Notes under the pieces: model-generated
What the model was told of the DNA's origin: nothing
The model's input: the letters and a program-made list of their open reading frames with translations, nothing else
Databases searched by the model: none
Assembly: GCF_003797825.1 (NCBI RefSeq)
Contig: NZ_RKME01000002.1
Span: 62,001 to 126,000, forward strand
Source: Gordonia sp. OPL2
Lineage (GTDB): Bacteria > Actinomycetota > Actinomycetes > Mycobacteriales > Mycobacteriaceae
Direction: 5' to 3'
DNA length: 64,000 bases
Program-made: the position numbers and the translations under genes
Shown here: positions 18,066-28,189 of the stretch, piece after piece
Numbering within the stretch: position 1 is the stretch's first letter
Layout: every line of letters starts with the position of its first letter

Positions 18066-18200
18066 CGAGCGAGCTTGCAAGCGTCACCACCCTGAGCAGC
18101 AACCGCCACCGACCCCTGAGCAGCGAGCTCGCAACCGTCACCGACCCCTGAGGAGCGAGCTTGCGAGCGTCACCGACCCTGAGGAACGGGCTCGCAACCG
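18066..18200. repeat. Degenerate tandem repeats between convergent genes
   Basis: Four to five imperfect units of about 32 bp built on CCCTGAGGAGCGAGCTTGCG followed by AGCGTCACCGA. The first unit begins at 18059 and includes the zur stop. Units alternate GAGCTTGC and GAGCTCGC cores with local dyad symmetry (GCTTGCAAGC), so they could form hairpins and act as a bidirectional terminator between zur and the minus-strand gene ending at 18201. Confidence 0.8.
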
Positions 18201-18626
18201 TCACGAAGGGCCCTGCCCCCCGGACAGGCGCACCGCGGCGTCCGCACCGGCCGACAACACCATGTGCAGCACCGTCAACAATGGGATGTCGTCGAGCGAT
18301 CCCGCCGGAAAAGTGTAGTACTGCAACACATCTGTGGTCACGCCGTCGGGATCGGAGCGCCGAAGCGCGCCCAGACTCAACTGCGCGTCATAGCTCTCCA
18401 CATCGTCGCGGAGGTCGTCGGTGTTGGGTAGGTTCACCGCGACCAGTTGGGTCACCGTGAGCACCTCGAGTCCTGGCGCGAGACTCAACGCACGGATCGA
18501 CGCCCTCGTCGAACCAACCTGCGCGACAACCGAATCCCGGTCGACGTCACCGACCTCGCCGAACTCGCCGACGAGGGCGACCACGCGGGCCAGCAGTTCC
18601 GCCGACGCAGCCACCGAATCCGTCAT
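18201..18626 (-). CDS. Conserved hypothetical protein (Rv2360c-like)
   Basis: A 141-aa soluble protein with no signal peptide or TM segment. It is alternating alpha/beta in character, with a conserved-looking [15 protein letters not shown] strand/helix region and [25 protein letters not shown]. tuberculosis carries an unnamed gene of the same length in the same place between furB and uppS. ATG 18626 overlaps the uppS stop (ATGA), so it is translationally coupled with uppS. No function is known to me. Confidence 0.8.
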   Translation of the reverse strand: MTDSVAASAELLARVVALVGEFGEVGDVDRDSVVAQVGSTRASIRALSLAPGLEVLTVTQLVAVNLPNTDDLRDDVESYDAQLSLGALRRSDPDGVTTDVLQYYTFPAGSLDDIPLLTVLHMVLSAGADAAVRLSGGQGPS

Positions 18627-19444
18627 CGCGGCATGACCCCACCGAAACGGCGGTCACGGGAGGCATATTCGACGCATGCCGCCCAGAGGTCGCGACGATC
18701 GAAGTCGGGGAACAGCTTCTCCTGGTAGACCATCTCGGCGTACGCCGACTGCCACAGCAGGAAGTTGGAGATCCGCTGCTCCCCCGACGGCCGGAGGAAC
18801 AAGTCGACGTCGGGCATGTCCGGCTCGTCGAGGTAGCGGGCGAACGACGCCTCGGTGATCCGCTCCGGATCGAGTTGTCCGGCCGCCGCACGGCGGGCGA
18901 TCTCTTTGGCGGCATCGGCGATCTCGGCCCGGCCGCCGTAGTTGACGCACATCGTCAGGGTCATCACGGTGTTGTCGCGGGTCATCTCCTCGGCGACCTC
19001 GAGTTCGCGGATCACGCTGCGCCACAGTCGCGGTCGGCGACCGGCCCACCGGACGCGAACACCCATCTCGTTCATCTCGTCACGCCGACGACGGATGACA
19101 TCGCGATTGAAGCCCATCAGGAAGCGCACCTCGTCGGGACTCCGCGACCAGTTCTCGGTCGAGAACGCGTAGGCGGACAGCCAGGTCACCCCGAGTTCGA
19201 TACAGCCGCAGACGGTGTCCATCAGGACGGCCTCGCCCCGCTTGTGGCCCTCGGTCCGCGGGAGCCCACGGTCTTGGGCCCATCGTCCGTTGCCGTCCAT
19301 CACCAGGGCGACATGCCGTGGTATCAGCTCGGGCTGGAGATTCGGCGGCTGGGCTCCGCTGGGGTGTGGATCGGGCGGTCGGACGGCGACGGGTTCCGGT
19401 CGGGCCTGTCGACTCCCCGATCGTGAACCGGGTCGTAACGCCAT
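18623..19444 (-). CDS. uppS: Polyprenyl (decaprenyl) diphosphate synthase, cis-type
   Basis: Extends an allylic diphosphate with IPP to make the polyprenyl phosphate carrier for peptidoglycan and arabinogalactan. The 273-aa protein has a 40-residue Pro/Arg-rich lead, then [13 protein letters not shown] (catalytic Asp and diphosphate-binding loop), EGHKRG, and the C-terminal [15 protein letters not shown]. The counterpart Rv2361c is the long-chain decaprenyl enzyme. ATG 19444 has GAGGAG 7 nt upstream, better than TTG 19447. It lies 13 nt after recO and overlaps the next gene. Confidence 0.95.
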   Translation of the reverse strand: MALRPGSRSGSRQARPEPVAVRPPDPHPSGAQPPNLQPELIPRHVALVMDGNGRWAQDRGLPRTEGHKRGEAVLMDTVCGCIELGVTWLSAYAFSTENWSRSPDEVRFLMGFNRDVIRRRRDEMNEMGVRVRWAGRRPRLWRSVIRELEVAEEMTRDNTVMTLTMCVNYGGRAEIADAAKEIARRAAAGQLDPERITEASFARYLDEPDMPDVDLFLRPSGEQRISNFLLWQSAYAEMVYQEKLFPDFDRRDLWAACVEYASRDRRFGGVMPR

Positions 19445-19457
19445 CAACCGTCTCCTC

Positions 19458-20216
19458 TCACGCGGTGTCCACCAGCCTATGAGGTGCCTCGCGCTCGATG
19501 AGCGGCAGGGTTCGCAACTGACGCTCGAGGTGCCATTGCAGATGGGCCGCGGTGAGTCCGCTTGCCTGGCGCTGCATCGAGGTGCTGACCCCGTCCGTGT
19601 GTTCCCATTGTCCGCGGAACAACGCGTCCATCAGGTCGAGCACTCCCGGCGACGGCGTCGCCGAACCCGGCGGCCGACAGTGGATGCACACCGCGCCACC
19701 GGCGGCGACGTGAAAGGCGCGATGAGGACCCGGCTGGGCGCATCGGGCGCAAACGTCCAGGGTCGGCATCCACCCCGCACAGTGCATCGCCCGGAGGAGG
19801 TAGGCGTCGAGGATCAGTTCGTTCGGCCGTCGGCTCTCCGCGAGCGCCGCGAGCGCGCCGACGGTGAGCCGATGCAGTTGGGCAGCGGGTGCGCGTTCCT
19901 CGCCGGCAAGTCGCTCAGCGGTCTCCAGGACCGCGCATGCGGTGGTGTAGCGGCCGTAGTCGGCGACGATCGTGTCGGCGAAGACGTGCAATGTATGGAC
20001 CTGGGTCACGACGTCGAGATTGCGTCCCGGATAGAGATGGACGTCGACGTGAGCGAACGGTTCGAGACGGGCGCCGAACTTGGAACGCGTCCGGCGTACT
20101 CCCTTGGCGACCGCGCGCACGAGTCCGTGGTCCTGCGTGAGCAACGTGATGATGCGATCGGCCTCGCCCAGCTTGTGCTGGCGAAGCACGACGGCCTCAT
20201 CCCGGTAGAACCTCAC
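19458..20216 (-). CDS. recO: DNA repair protein RecO
   Basis: A 252-aa recombination mediator that loads RecA on SSB-coated DNA with RecR. It has an N-terminal OB-fold ([20 protein letters not shown]), a helical middle and a zinc-ribbon-like pair CARC/CIHC at about residues 157-183. The start is GTG 20216. It is followed by uppS at 13 nt on the same strand, as in mycobacteria. Confidence 0.95.
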   Translation of the reverse strand: MRFYRDEAVVLRQHKLGEADRIITLLTQDHGLVRAVAKGVRRTRSKFGARLEPFAHVDVHLYPGRNLDVVTQVHTLHVFADTIVADYGRYTTACAVLETAERLAGEERAPAAQLHRLTVGALAALAESRRPNELILDAYLLRAMHCAGWMPTLDVCARCAQPGPHRAFHVAAGGAVCIHCRPPGSATPSPGVLDLMDALFRGQWEHTDGVSTSMQRQASGLTAAHLQWHLERQLRTLPLIEREAPHRLVDTA

Positions 20217-20249
20217 CGGGCCATTCTTCCACCGACCACCGACGGTGGC

Positions 20250-21770
20250 CTACCCCGACACGTGCCGACCCTCGCCCTCGTCGCCGGGACGCCCGGCGCC
20301 GACGCCGGCCACGTGCGCGGGCGACGGCGTGGTGATCGTCGGCATGCCGGTGCTGTCCGCGATCCGCGCGAGCCGTGGTGGCAGTGTCATCCCGCCCGGG
20401 AAGCGATGCCAGCCCTTGCGGTCGTAGAGCTTGGTGCCACCCCACCCGAGCAACGCCCCGACGAGCAGACCGACCGCGCACTGGATGACCGATCTGGCGA
20501 GGCCGGCGTCGAAATCGGCGTCGAAATACAGGATCGCCCGGCACCCGAGGTACACGACGTGCATGGGTTCGACCGCCGCGATCCACGCGAACAGGCGCGG
20601 ACTCGCCTCGAGGGGCACCGTCCCGCCCGACGACGGCAGACCGAGGATCACGAAGAAGGTCAGATTGACCAGCAGGCCGGGATTGCCGAAGACCGCCATC
20701 ATCGAGCTCGCCGAGATCCCGACGGCCGAGATCGCGAGCACCGAGAACATCCACAGCGAGAAGGCATTCGGCAGGGACGTGCCGACCGCGGTACACACTC
20801 CGATGAACAGCGCCGACTGCACCACCGCGACAAGCACCATGACCGTCCACTTCGCGGCGAGCGTCCCCCATCGGGAGATCGCAAGACGTTGGCGCAGTTG
20901 GTAGAACGGACCGTACTCGATGGGTGTCTGGCCTAGCATGCCGTCGACGACGATGCTCACCATCATCGCCCCGGTGAAGCCTGCGAGGAGGAGCAGCAGC
21001 GTGTAGTAGAACGCCGACAACCCGTTCCCGGACCCGTCGGGCAACGGGGTGGGCTCGACGACCTTCACGTCGACCGGATTCGACAGCGCGAGTTGCGCAG
21101 CGCCACTGAACGGGACGCCGGCGCGGACGAGCGACTGCCGGACGGTCGCCGTCAGACGTTCTCCCACCTGCGCGTTGACCTGTGTCGACAGCTCGTCGGC
21201 GAAGGTCGTGGTGACCGCGGACGCGAAGGTCCCGGAACCGCGGTTGATGAACACGTCGATCGCCATCGGATCCGGTTTGGCCTGGAGAACGGCCGCCCGG
21301 CCCAGGCTCACCGCACGGTTGGTGAAGTTGGGACCGATCACGACGACCCCGTAGGCCTTGCCCGAGTTCAGCTCGTTGAGGGCGGTGACGCGGTCGGTGC
21401 GATGCAGGGCTATACCGCTCTTCGCCGCGGTCGGCACCATCGCGTCGGCGACCTGGTCACCGAAGTTCTGCTTCGTGGTGCCACCGTCCGGGTTGTCGAC
21501 CTCACCGCCGCGATCCTCGTTCACCAGAGCGATCGGGAAGTCGTGCAGATTCTTCTGCGGATCGGCGACGGCACCCATGTACAGCGCGGCCATCAGCGAC
21601 ATGATGACGACGACCAGGATCAGCGGCGCCAGCCAGAACCGCGGTGAGCGCAACACCCCGGCGATGGTCGTGCCCGCCTCGGCATCGTGAGCAGTCGACG
21701 TGGAGTGCAGACCCTGGCCCATCTGCTCGGTTCCGGCCTCGCCGTCGTCGGAGTTCTCGTGTCTGCCCAT
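20250..21770 (-). CDS. YhgE/Pip-like or DUF3533-type membrane protein
   Basis: A 506-aa protein with one TM helix near residues 48-70, a large extracytoplasmic domain (about 75-260) and five to six TM helices from about 262 to 445, ending in a hydrophilic tail. This is the layout of ABC-2-type/YhgE-like exporters without an attached ATPase. The outside domain holds ALVNEDRGGEVDNPDGGTT, typical of the family, and the membrane part PIEYGPFYQLR. No ATP-binding partner is nearby. ATG 21770 has GGGGAGA upstream. In M. tuberculosis an amidase (amiA2) occupies this slot between recO and era, so this is a lineage-specific neighbour. Cargo unknown. Confidence 0.75.
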   Translation of the reverse strand: MGRHENSDDGEAGTEQMGQGLHSTSTAHDAEAGTTIAGVLRSPRFWLAPLILVVVIMSLMAALYMGAVADPQKNLHDFPIALVNEDRGGEVDNPDGGTTKQNFGDQVADAMVPTAAKSGIALHRTDRVTALNELNSGKAYGVVVIGPNFTNRAVSLGRAAVLQAKPDPMAIDVFINRGSGTFASAVTTTFADELSTQVNAQVGERLTATVRQSLVRAGVPFSGAAQLALSNPVDVKVVEPTPLPDGSGNGLSAFYYTLLLLLAGFTGAMMVSIVVDGMLGQTPIEYGPFYQLRQRLAISRWGTLAAKWTVMVLVAVVQSALFIGVCTAVGTSLPNAFSLWMFSVLAISAVGISASSMMAVFGNPGLLVNLTFFVILGLPSSGGTVPLEASPRLFAWIAAVEPMHVVYLGCRAILYFDADFDAGLARSVIQCAVGLLVGALLGWGGTKLYDRKGWHRFPGGMTLPPRLARIADSTGMPTITTPSPAHVAGVGAGRPGDEGEGRHVSG

Positions 21771-21807
21771 GCCGCTCTCCCCTCGATCGCCGACCGACTA
21801 CGTGTAC

Positions 21808-22734
21808 CTAGAAGCCCATGCGTCCCAACTGTTTCGGATCGCGCTGCCAGTCCTTGGCGACCTTGACGTGGAGATCCAGATACACCTTGGTGCCGAGTAG
21901 CTTCTCGATCTGGGCGCGGGCCACGGTCCCGACCTCCTTGAGTCGAGCACCCCGGTGGCCGATGATGATCCCCTTCTGGCTGTCCCGCTCGACGTAGAGG
22001 ATCGCGTGCACGTCGACCATCGTGGGACCGGCGGCCTCATCCGGAGCGTTGTCTCGGTCGCCGCGCGGGATGATCTCCTCGATCACCACGGCCAATGAGT
22101 GCGGCAGCTCATCGCGGACGCCTTCGAGGGCGGCCTCGCGGATGAACTCCGCCATCAGCACCTCCTCGGGCTCGTCGGTGAGCTCACCGTCGGGGTAGAA
22201 CGCCGGGCCGGGTTCCATCAGACTGACCAGCACGTCGGTCAGGACGTCGAGTTGCTTACCCGACTTCGCGGACACGGGAACGACTTCCGAGGTCGGTCCG
22301 AGCAACTCGGCGAGCGCCACGAGCTGCGCGGCCACCTTGTCGCGGGTCACCCGATCGATCTTGGTGACGACGCCGAGAATCGTGGTGCGCGGGGCCATCT
22401 GACGCACCTGCGAGACGATCCACCGGTCGCCCGGGCCGATGGCCTCGTCGGCAGGCACGCAGACACAGATGACGTCGACCTCGGAGTACGTGTCGCGGAC
22501 CAGATCGTTGAGGCGTTGCCCGAGGAGGGTACGCGGGCGATGGAGTCCGGGCGTGTCGACCAGGATCAGCTGCGCGTCATCACGATTCACGATCCCGCGA
22601 ATCGTGTGCCGGGTGGTCTGCGGCCGGTTGGAGGTGATGGCGATCTTCTCGCCGACCAACGCGTTGGTCAACGTCGACTTGCCGGTGTTCGGTCGGCCGA
22701 CGAAACAGACGAAGCCGGACCGGAACTCGGTCAT
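21808..22734 (-). CDS. era: GTPase Era
   Basis: A 308-aa ribosome-assembly GTPase that binds the 3' end of 16S rRNA. G1 is GRPNTGKST, switch region NRPQTTRHTIRG, G3 DTPGLH, G4 TKID, and a KH domain follows with IIIGHRGARLKEVG near the C-terminus. ATG 22734 overlaps the stop of the upstream gene. The cluster order ybeY, CNNM protein, Rv2365c-like, era is conserved and points to joint expression for 16S maturation. Confidence 0.97.
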   Translation of the reverse strand: MTEFRSGFVCFVGRPNTGKSTLTNALVGEKIAITSNRPQTTRHTIRGIVNRDDAQLILVDTPGLHRPRTLLGQRLNDLVRDTYSEVDVICVCVPADEAIGPGDRWIVSQVRQMAPRTTILGVVTKIDRVTRDKVAAQLVALAELLGPTSEVVPVSAKSGKQLDVLTDVLVSLMEPGPAFYPDGELTDEPEEVLMAEFIREAALEGVRDELPHSLAVVIEEIIPRGDRDNAPDEAAGPTMVDVHAILYVERDSQKGIIIGHRGARLKEVGTVARAQIEKLLGTKVYLDLHVKVAKDWQRDPKQLGRMGF

Positions 22735-23090
22735 CCTCGACCGTCCGTTCGGCCGGTGGGCCGGCCCGACAGATCGGTCACCACGGCGTAGGCCGACGGG
22801 GTGATCTCGGCCAGGGTGACCATCCCGGGATCGTCGGCGTCACCGTTCACCAACACGGCGGCCTCGAAGGCCCGGGCTCCGCTCGACAATGCCGTCGCGA
22901 CCGCGACCTGCAGACCGGAGAGCGTGAGCGTCGACGTCGACACCGGCGCGCCGGCGTACGTGCGGCCGTCGCCGTCCCGGACCGCCGCCGCCGAGGACGT
23001 CTCGGCGCGGGCGAGAGCGCCTCTGGCCAGCACGACGAGCTTCTGGTCCTCGTCGGACAGATCGGGCTGCCCGCTCGGGGATGGGGTCAC
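22731..23090 (-). CDS. Small cytidine deaminase-fold protein (Rv2365c-like)
   Basis: A 119-aa protein with a cytidine deaminase-like layout (LARGALARA ... [30 protein letters not shown]) but without the His/Cys-x2-Cys zinc ligands of active enzymes. It is therefore probably non-catalytic or of another activity. It starts at GTG 23090 overlapping the CNNM gene stop, and its own stop overlaps era, so it is locked into the operon. The same small gene precedes era in mycobacteria. Function unknown. Confidence 0.8.
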   Translation of the reverse strand: MTPSPSGQPDLSDEDQKLVVLARGALARAETSSAAAVRDGDGRTYAGAPVSTSTLTLSGLQVAVATALSSGARAFEAAVLVNGDADDPGMVTLAEITPSAYAVVTDLSGRPTGRTDGRG

Positions 23091-24514
23091 TGTCGGTCCT
23101 CGCTGTTGTCATTGTCGTCGGCGCGGGAACGGTCGGAGGACCGGCCGCGGCTGGACATGGAGTATTCCGTACCGTTCGGCGGATCGGAACGATCATCGTC
23201 GGCCACGTCGGTGTCCGTGTCCTCACGGTCGTCGTCGGAGGTGGCGTCCGTCTCGGGTTCGTCGGTCCGGCTGACCAGCACCGTGATGATGCGCTGGCGA
23301 CCGCGGCGGTTCGGTCCGCCCTCGGCGATCAGCAGCAGACCGTCGGACTCGACGCGCGCGCCGGGCAAGGGCACGCGGCCGAGTTCGAGGCCGATGAGCC
23401 CGCCCACCGTCTCGACCTCGTCGTCGTCGATGTCCAGGCCGAACAGTTCGCCGAGGTCCTCGACCGGCAGTCGCGCCGACACCCGGTAGGAGCCGTCGCC
23501 CAGATCCTCGATCGGGGCCACCTCGTCGGTGTCGTACTCATCGGTGATCTCGCCGACGATCTCCTCCAGGACGTCCTCGATGGTGACGAGGCCGGCGATG
23601 CCGCCGTACTCGTCGACCAGCAGCGCCATGTGGTTGCGGGTGCGCTGCATATCCGCGAGCACCTTGTCCAGGGGCTTGGAGTCGGGGATGAACTGGGCTT
23701 CTCGCATCACGTCGTCGACGCGCCCGGAGAGCTGCTGTGCACTGCCGGCGACGAGGTCCTTGAGGTAGACGACGCCGACGATGTCGTCCGGGTTCTCACC
23801 GATCACCGGGATTCGCGAATGCCCCGACCGCACGGCCAGATTCATCGCCTGTGCGGCGGTCTTGTCGCGCTCGATCCAGATCATCTCGGGCCGCGGCACC
23901 ATCACCTCGCGCGCGTTCGTGTCGCCGAGGTCGAACACCGACTGGATCATCCGCCGCTCGTCGGCGGCGACCACTCCGCTGGCCTCGGCGAGATCGACGA
24001 CTTCGCGCAGTTCGACCTCGGTGGCGAACGGACCGTTGCGGTATCCCTTGCCCGGGGTAACGGCGTTACCGACGAGGATGAGCAACCGGGTGACCGGTTT
24101 GAGCAGCAGGCCGATGGCCTGCACGACGATCGCCGACGACAACGCGATCGTGTAGGCGTGCTGCCGTCCGAGGGTGCGCGGACCGACGCCGACGGCCACA
24201 TACGACACGACCGCCATCCCGACGATCGTCGCGAACAGCCCCCACCCGACCCCGATCGAATCGGTCAGGACCAGCGCGATGAGTGCCACCGAGGCCGTCT
24301 CGCAGGTCACCCTCAACAACACGGCCAGACCCACGTAGGTGCCGCGTCCCTGCAGCACGGAGGCCAATCGGATCGCGCCCGCACGCTGCTCTTTCACCAT
24401 GTCCTCGACCCGTGCGATGGACACGGTCGACAAGGCGGCGTCGATGGCGGCGAAGATCCCGCCCAGCGGCACCAGGAGCAGCGCGGCCACGACGAACCAG
24501 ACGTCGTCGGGCAC
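23087..24514 (-). CDS. CNNM/CorC-HlyC family transporter with CBS pair
   Basis: A 475-aa membrane protein. An N-terminal DUF21/CNNM domain has four hydrophobic segments (residues 5-150), followed by a paired CBS (Bateman) module at about 190-330 ([35 protein letters not shown]) and a CorC_HlyC domain at 345-420. Family members export or sense Mg2+ and bind adenine nucleotides in the CBS pair. The last 55 residues are an acidic/Arg-rich tail. GTG 24514 is preferred because GGAGG stands 7 nt before it; GTG 24520 overlaps the ybeY stop. Confidence 0.88.
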   Translation of the reverse strand: MPDDVWFVVAALLLVPLGGIFAAIDAALSTVSIARVEDMVKEQRAGAIRLASVLQGRGTYVGLAVLLRVTCETASVALIALVLTDSIGVGWGLFATIVGMAVVSYVAVGVGPRTLGRQHAYTIALSSAIVVQAIGLLLKPVTRLLILVGNAVTPGKGYRNGPFATEVELREVVDLAEASGVVAADERRMIQSVFDLGDTNAREVMVPRPEMIWIERDKTAAQAMNLAVRSGHSRIPVIGENPDDIVGVVYLKDLVAGSAQQLSGRVDDVMREAQFIPDSKPLDKVLADMQRTRNHMALLVDEYGGIAGLVTIEDVLEEIVGEITDEYDTDEVAPIEDLGDGSYRVSARLPVEDLGELFGLDIDDDEVETVGGLIGLELGRVPLPGARVESDGLLLIAEGGPNRRGRQRIITVLVSRTDEPETDATSDDDREDTDTDVADDDRSDPPNGTEYSMSSRGRSSDRSRADDNDNSEDRQ

Positions 24515-24516
24515 CC

Positions 24517-25083
24517 TCACTCCTCCTCGCGCGCGGCGTTCTCGGGCAGAGCGGTCTCGGCGAAGCCGATGTTGGTCAGCAGCTTGGTGTCGCGGTCGGA
24601 CTGCCGACGGTTCTGTGCCAGCCGATGACGTTCGGCGTAGAACTCTTCGAGGATCCGGTTCTGCAGCCCGAACATCTCCTTCTCCTCCTCCGGCTCGGCG
24701 TGGTCGTAGCCGAGGAGGTGCAGGACGCCGTGGATGGTCAGCATCGACAACTCGTGCTCGAACGAGCGCCGCGCCGACTTCGCCTGCTGTGCCGCGAATT
24801 CCGGGCAGAGCACGATGTCACCGAGGATGGCCGGGCCGGGCTCGGCCGCATCCGGACGACCTCCCGGGACCAGCTCGTCCATCGGGAAGCTCATCACGTC
24901 GGTCGGTCCGGGCAGGTCCATCCACTGCATGTGCATGTCGGCCATCGCGTCCTCGTCGACGAGGAGCACCGACAGCTCGGCTGCCGGGTTCACGTCCATC
25001 GCGACGATCGCGAACCGCGCGGCGGCGATGATGAGGTCGTCGGGAACCTCGACGCCGGATTCGTTCGCCAGTTCGATGCTCAT
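24517..25083 (-). CDS. ybeY: Endoribonuclease YbeY
   Basis: A 188-aa metal-dependent RNase that matures 16S rRNA and takes part in ribosome quality control. The zinc motif [11 protein letters not shown] supplies all three His ligands, and [10 protein letters not shown] is the upstream family signature. The C-terminal 35 residues extend beyond the minimal family length. ATG 25083 overlaps the phoH stop by 4 nt, so YbeY is translationally coupled to PhoH. Confidence 0.96.
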   Translation of the reverse strand: MSIELANESGVEVPDDLIIAAARFAIVAMDVNPAAELSVLLVDEDAMADMHMQWMDLPGPTDVMSFPMDELVPGGRPDAAEPGPAILGDIVLCPEFAAQQAKSARRSFEHELSMLTIHGVLHLLGYDHAEPEEEKEMFGLQNRILEEFYAERHRLAQNRRQSDRDTKLLTNIGFAETALPENAAREEE

Positions 25084-27242
25084 GAGCGACGCCCGTGGTT
25101 CGCCGCGCGCCGGGACGCGCGGTTGCCCGATAGCCGGTCGGCGTCACGCAGCCGTCCGCGGTCGTTCTCCTCGGCACGGCCGTACGCGTCGACGATGTCG
25201 GCGACGAGGCGATGTCGGACGACGTCGGCACTGGTGAGGTGTGAGAAGTGGATGTCGTCGATCCCGTCGAGGATGCGCGTCGCGGCGGTCAACCCGCTCT
25301 GCGCACCACCCGGCAGATCCACCTGCGTGGTGTCGCCGGTGACGACCACCTTGGACCCGAAACCGAGCCGGGTGAGGAACATCTTCATCTGCTCGCCGGT
25401 GGTGTTCTGCGCCTCGTCGAGAATGATGAAGGCATCGTTGAGCGTGTTGTGGGTCAGCAGGAAATCCTCGGTCACGTACAGCGAGTCATCGGCGGCCACC
25501 CGGATGCACACTGCCTCCTCTGTGCCGGCTTCCTCGATGCTCTCGATGTAGCGCTTGGGTTCCTTGCACGCACCCGTGGCGTACTTCGCTGCCTTGCGGG
25601 CGAGCCGGAACGGGGCGAGTCCCGCGGGCAGCCGGATGTCGAGCACGTGCGAATCATGCCGATAGGGCACGTCTCTTCCCCCCGCGTGGCCAGGCGCCCG
25701 GCCGGCCGCGGCACGGGTGCGCGTGTAGACCACCCCGCCGAGGGAGCGGACCAGGAAGGCCACATCGTCGCGCAACCGATCGGAGGTCGTCGTGTACTGG
25801 ACACGGCAGGTGCGGCCCGCCTGACCGACCGGTCCGCCATCGGTGTCGAGAAGACCCTGGAGAACCGCCAGCCGGACATCGGCAGAGTTCTGGAGGTACC
25901 GCGGGGGCACGAACTTCGTCGCGGACGTGCTACCCCACAGGCCAAGGGCACGCATCGCACCCGTGACGGGGTTCTCGATGGTGATGACCTCACCCGGAGT
26001 GGTGATCCGGTTCAACACATAGTCCACATCCGACTTCCGCCGGGCCCGGATGCCCGGGATCGCCTCGACCAGAGCCTCGACGAGGTCCGGGTCAGCGGTC
26101 GTGAACGACGGTGTGGCCATGCCCGCCATGCAACCGTCGCCCAGCATCAGGCCGAGGGCGTACGGATCGAACGGCACGGGCCGGGCGTCGAACGACACCG
26201 GCGCGGCGAGAACGGGCAGCTCGTAGCGGTGGTAGTGCGCTGCTCGAAGGTTTCCGATCATCTCCTTCGCGGCGAGGACGCGCGGGCCCTTGCCACGCCG
26301 ACGATCGCCGCGTGTGTAGACCGACCAGAGGTGATCGGTCGAGCACAAGGTCGTCGCACCGTCCTGAGTGGTCACACGCACTATGTCCTTGAATCCCTGC
26401 GGGTACACGCCCAGCACCTCGGTCGGGGACCCATTCGAGCCGATCACCTCGTCGCCCACCACGAGGTCACCGATCGGACGGAAGCCCGTCGGGGTAAGCA
26501 CGCGCGTCGACAGGGGCTGCGCCCGGCCACGCATATATGCCAGGGGCGCCACCTCGATGACTCCCGCCGCCATCAGCTTCGGGATCGCCTCGGGATCCAT
26601 CATGTCGTGCAGCGCGTCGTACAGCGGCCGCAGATACGGATCGATCTTCTCGCTCAGCGTGCCGGGCAGGAAGCCGAGCCGCTCGCCGGCCTCGACCGCC
26701 GGACGCGTGAGGATGATGCGGTTGACCGACTTGGACTGCAGGGCCTGGACGGCCTTCGCCATCCCGAGGTAGGTCTTGCCGGTGCCGGCAGGTCCGAGTC
26801 CGAAGACGATGGTGTTGTTGTCGATGGCGTCGACGTAGCGCTTCTGGTTGAGCGTCTTCGGCCGGATCGTCTTCCCGCGCCTTGAGATGATGTCGAGTGA
26901 CAGGACGTCTGCGGGCGACTCCGCCGAGCCTTCGGACAGCATCGAGACGCTGTGTCGGACGAGATCGGGGGTCAGCGGCGTACCACGACCCACCAGATCG
27001 ACGAGTTCGGCGATGACCCGCTCGGACGCGGCGACGTCGGCTGGCACACCGGTGAGGGTGACCTGGTTGCCGCGGACGTGGATGTCGGCGGGGAGCAGCT
27101 GTTCGAGAGTGCGCAGATTGACGTCGCTGGTGCCGAGCAGACCGAAGACCACCTCGGGAGAGACTTCCACGTTGGAGGTGACAGATCGGCCCGCAAGAGT
27201 TCGGCTCGTCGGCGTGCTCACGTCGGGATTGTCGTCACTCAC
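25080..27242 (-). CDS. PhoH family ATPase containing an in-frame intein
   Basis: The host protein is a PhoH-type ATPase/putative RNA helicase of 361 residues after splicing, interrupted by 359 intein residues (total 720). Walker A GPAGTGKT is at about 150-157 before the intein; Walker B FIILDEAQ is right after it. The N-terminal 110 residues form the usual KH-like lead. The insertion sits in the conserved stretch YMRGR|TLNDAF, which is continuous in intein-free homologues as I know them. GTG 27242 (VSDDNPDV) is preferred: GAGGAG lies 11 nt upstream, whereas it touches the alternative GTG 27254. The gene is coupled to ybeY. Splicing must occur for activity, since the intein separates the two ATP-binding motifs. 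Confidence 0.93.
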   Translation of the reverse strand: MSDDNPDVSTPTSRTLAGRSVTSNVEVSPEVVFGLLGTSDVNLRTLEQLLPADIHVRGNQVTLTGVPADVAASERVIAELVDLVGRGTPLTPDLVRHSVSMLSEGSAESPADVLSLDIISRRGKTIRPKTLNQKRYVDAIDNNTIVFGLGPAGTGKTYLGMAKAVQALQSKSVNRIILTRPAVEAGERLGFLPGTLSEKIDPYLRPLYDALHDMMDPEAIPKLMAAGVIEVAPLAYMRGRAQPLSTRVLTPTGFRPIGDLVVGDEVIGSNGSPTEVLGVYPQGFKDIVRVTTQDGATTLCSTDHLWSVYTRGDRRRGKGPRVLAAKEMIGNLRAAHYHRYELPVLAAPVSFDARPVPFDPYALGLMLGDGCMAGMATPSFTTADPDLVEALVEAIPGIRARRKSDVDYVLNRITTPGEVITIENPVTGAMRALGLWGSTSATKFVPPRYLQNSADVRLAVLQGLLDTDGGPVGQAGRTCRVQYTTTSDRLRDDVAFLVRSLGGVVYTRTRAAAGRAPGHAGGRDVPYRHDSHVLDIRLPAGLAPFRLARKAAKYATGACKEPKRYIESIEEAGTEEAVCIRVAADDSLYVTEDFLLTHNTLNDAFIILDEAQNTTGEQMKMFLTRLGFGSKVVVTGDTTQVDLPGGAQSGLTAATRILDGIDDIHFSHLTSADVVRHRLVADIVDAYGRAEENDRGRLRDADRLSGNRASRRAANHGRRS
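25446..26522 (-). other. LAGLIDADG-type intein within phoH (359 aa)
   Basis: Starts with [16 protein letters not shown]: position 1 is Ala instead of the common Cys/Ser, while the TRVLT block A sits at the proper distance. Block B contains [10 protein letters not shown]. Two dodecapeptide motifs of a LAGLIDADG homing endonuclease follow (ALGLMLGDG and LQGLLDTDG, about 99 residues apart), each keeping its acidic residue. Block F is YVTEDFLL and the end is the His-Asn pair THN, followed by Thr as +1 nucleophile. All parts of a bifunctional splicing/homing intein are present. Confidence 0.93.
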
Positions 27243-27396
27243 GTATGAAATCACTCCTCAGGGGTCTTCTCGGCGCGTCCGTATCGCCGGGATGCAGCCA
27301 GTCTAACGCGATTGAACCGCGCATCTCCCAGGCAATATTCCCGGGTACGGCAGGGCCGCGGGCCCTGCTGTCGACGATCGGAGGCACCCAGCGGTG

Positions 27397-28176
27397 TCAC
27401 AGACCGAGCAGCCGCACGGTCTGTCGCGTCGACGCGCTACGCGGATCGACGAAGGCGTCATGCCCCTCACCCGAAACGACGATCAGTTCCGCGGACTGAC
27501 CTCGTGCGGTCACCGCGTCGACATAGCGCCGGCTCGACTCGACCGGGATGGCGGTGTCGTCCTCGGCGTGCAGCGCCACGACGTGCGCGTCGAACGGCTC
27601 CTGACACAACGGCGATGCGTCGCGGTAGCGATGCGGGATCTCGTCGGCCGGCCGGCCCATCAGCCCGCGGATCGACGGACGGTCGGCGCCGGCCTCGAGG
27701 TCCAGGGCCGCCGACTGTGCGATCACGGTCGTGATCGCACACGTGTCCGTCCGTGCACGCAGCTGCGACACCGACCACACCGCGAGCTGGCCGCCGGCCG
27801 AATGCCCGACGACGGCGACCGAGCCCCAGTCCACCCGCTCGTTGATCTCGGCGGGCAGCGCCGCCGGGACCGGGCCGTCGAGGGCGCGGATGGCCGCGAC
27901 GACGTCCCGACCGGTCGTCGGCCAGCCGCCACCCGGTTCACCCACGCGCCGGTATTCGACGTTCCACACCACCGCTCCCCGTTCGGCGAACAGCCGGGCG
28001 ATCGCGGTCTCGATGGTGAGGCCGAACTCGGTGGTCCAGTAACCGCCGTGGACGAGCACCACCGGACGCACGACATCGTCCGCACCGACGCCGTCGAGCG
28101 GGTAGTAGACGTGACCGAATTGCGATGGCGCAGAACCATATTCGATCTTGGTGCGGTGTGCCGCACACTTCCTCAT
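27397..28176 (-). CDS. Alpha/beta hydrolase, kynurenine formamidase-like
   Basis: A 259-aa esterase/amidase-fold protein without signal peptide. The oxyanion motif is HGGYW, the nucleophile elbow GHSAGG (Ser near 139), and the likely acid and His are in ALHAEDDTAIP and GEGHDAFVD. HGGYW together with GHSAGG is typical for the kynurenine formamidase/HSL-like group. No tryptophan-degradation genes are near, so the substrate is open. ATG 28176 has GGGAG 5 nt upstream. It is 13 nt before the rsmE stop on the same strand. Confidence 0.8.
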   Translation of the reverse strand: MRKCAAHRTKIEYGSAPSQFGHVYYPLDGVGADDVVRPVVLVHGGYWTTEFGLTIETAIARLFAERGAVVWNVEYRRVGEPGGGWPTTGRDVVAAIRALDGPVPAALPAEINERVDWGSVAVVGHSAGGQLAVWSVSQLRARTDTCAITTVIAQSAALDLEAGADRPSIRGLMGRPADEIPHRYRDASPLCQEPFDAHVVALHAEDDTAIPVESSRRYVDAVTARGQSAELIVVSGEGHDAFVDPRSASTRQTVRLLGL

Positions 28177-28189
28177 CACAACTCCCGAG

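Noticed and set aside
17446..18080. Minus-strand frames across arsR-zur
   Set aside because: Antisense to two well-supported regulators.
18059..18200. CRISPR array
   Set aside because: The units are contiguous and degenerate, without spacers.
19215..20936. 573-codon plus-strand frame
   Set aside because: Lies antisense to uppS, recO and the DUF3533-type gene; composition is typical of a high-GC shadow frame.
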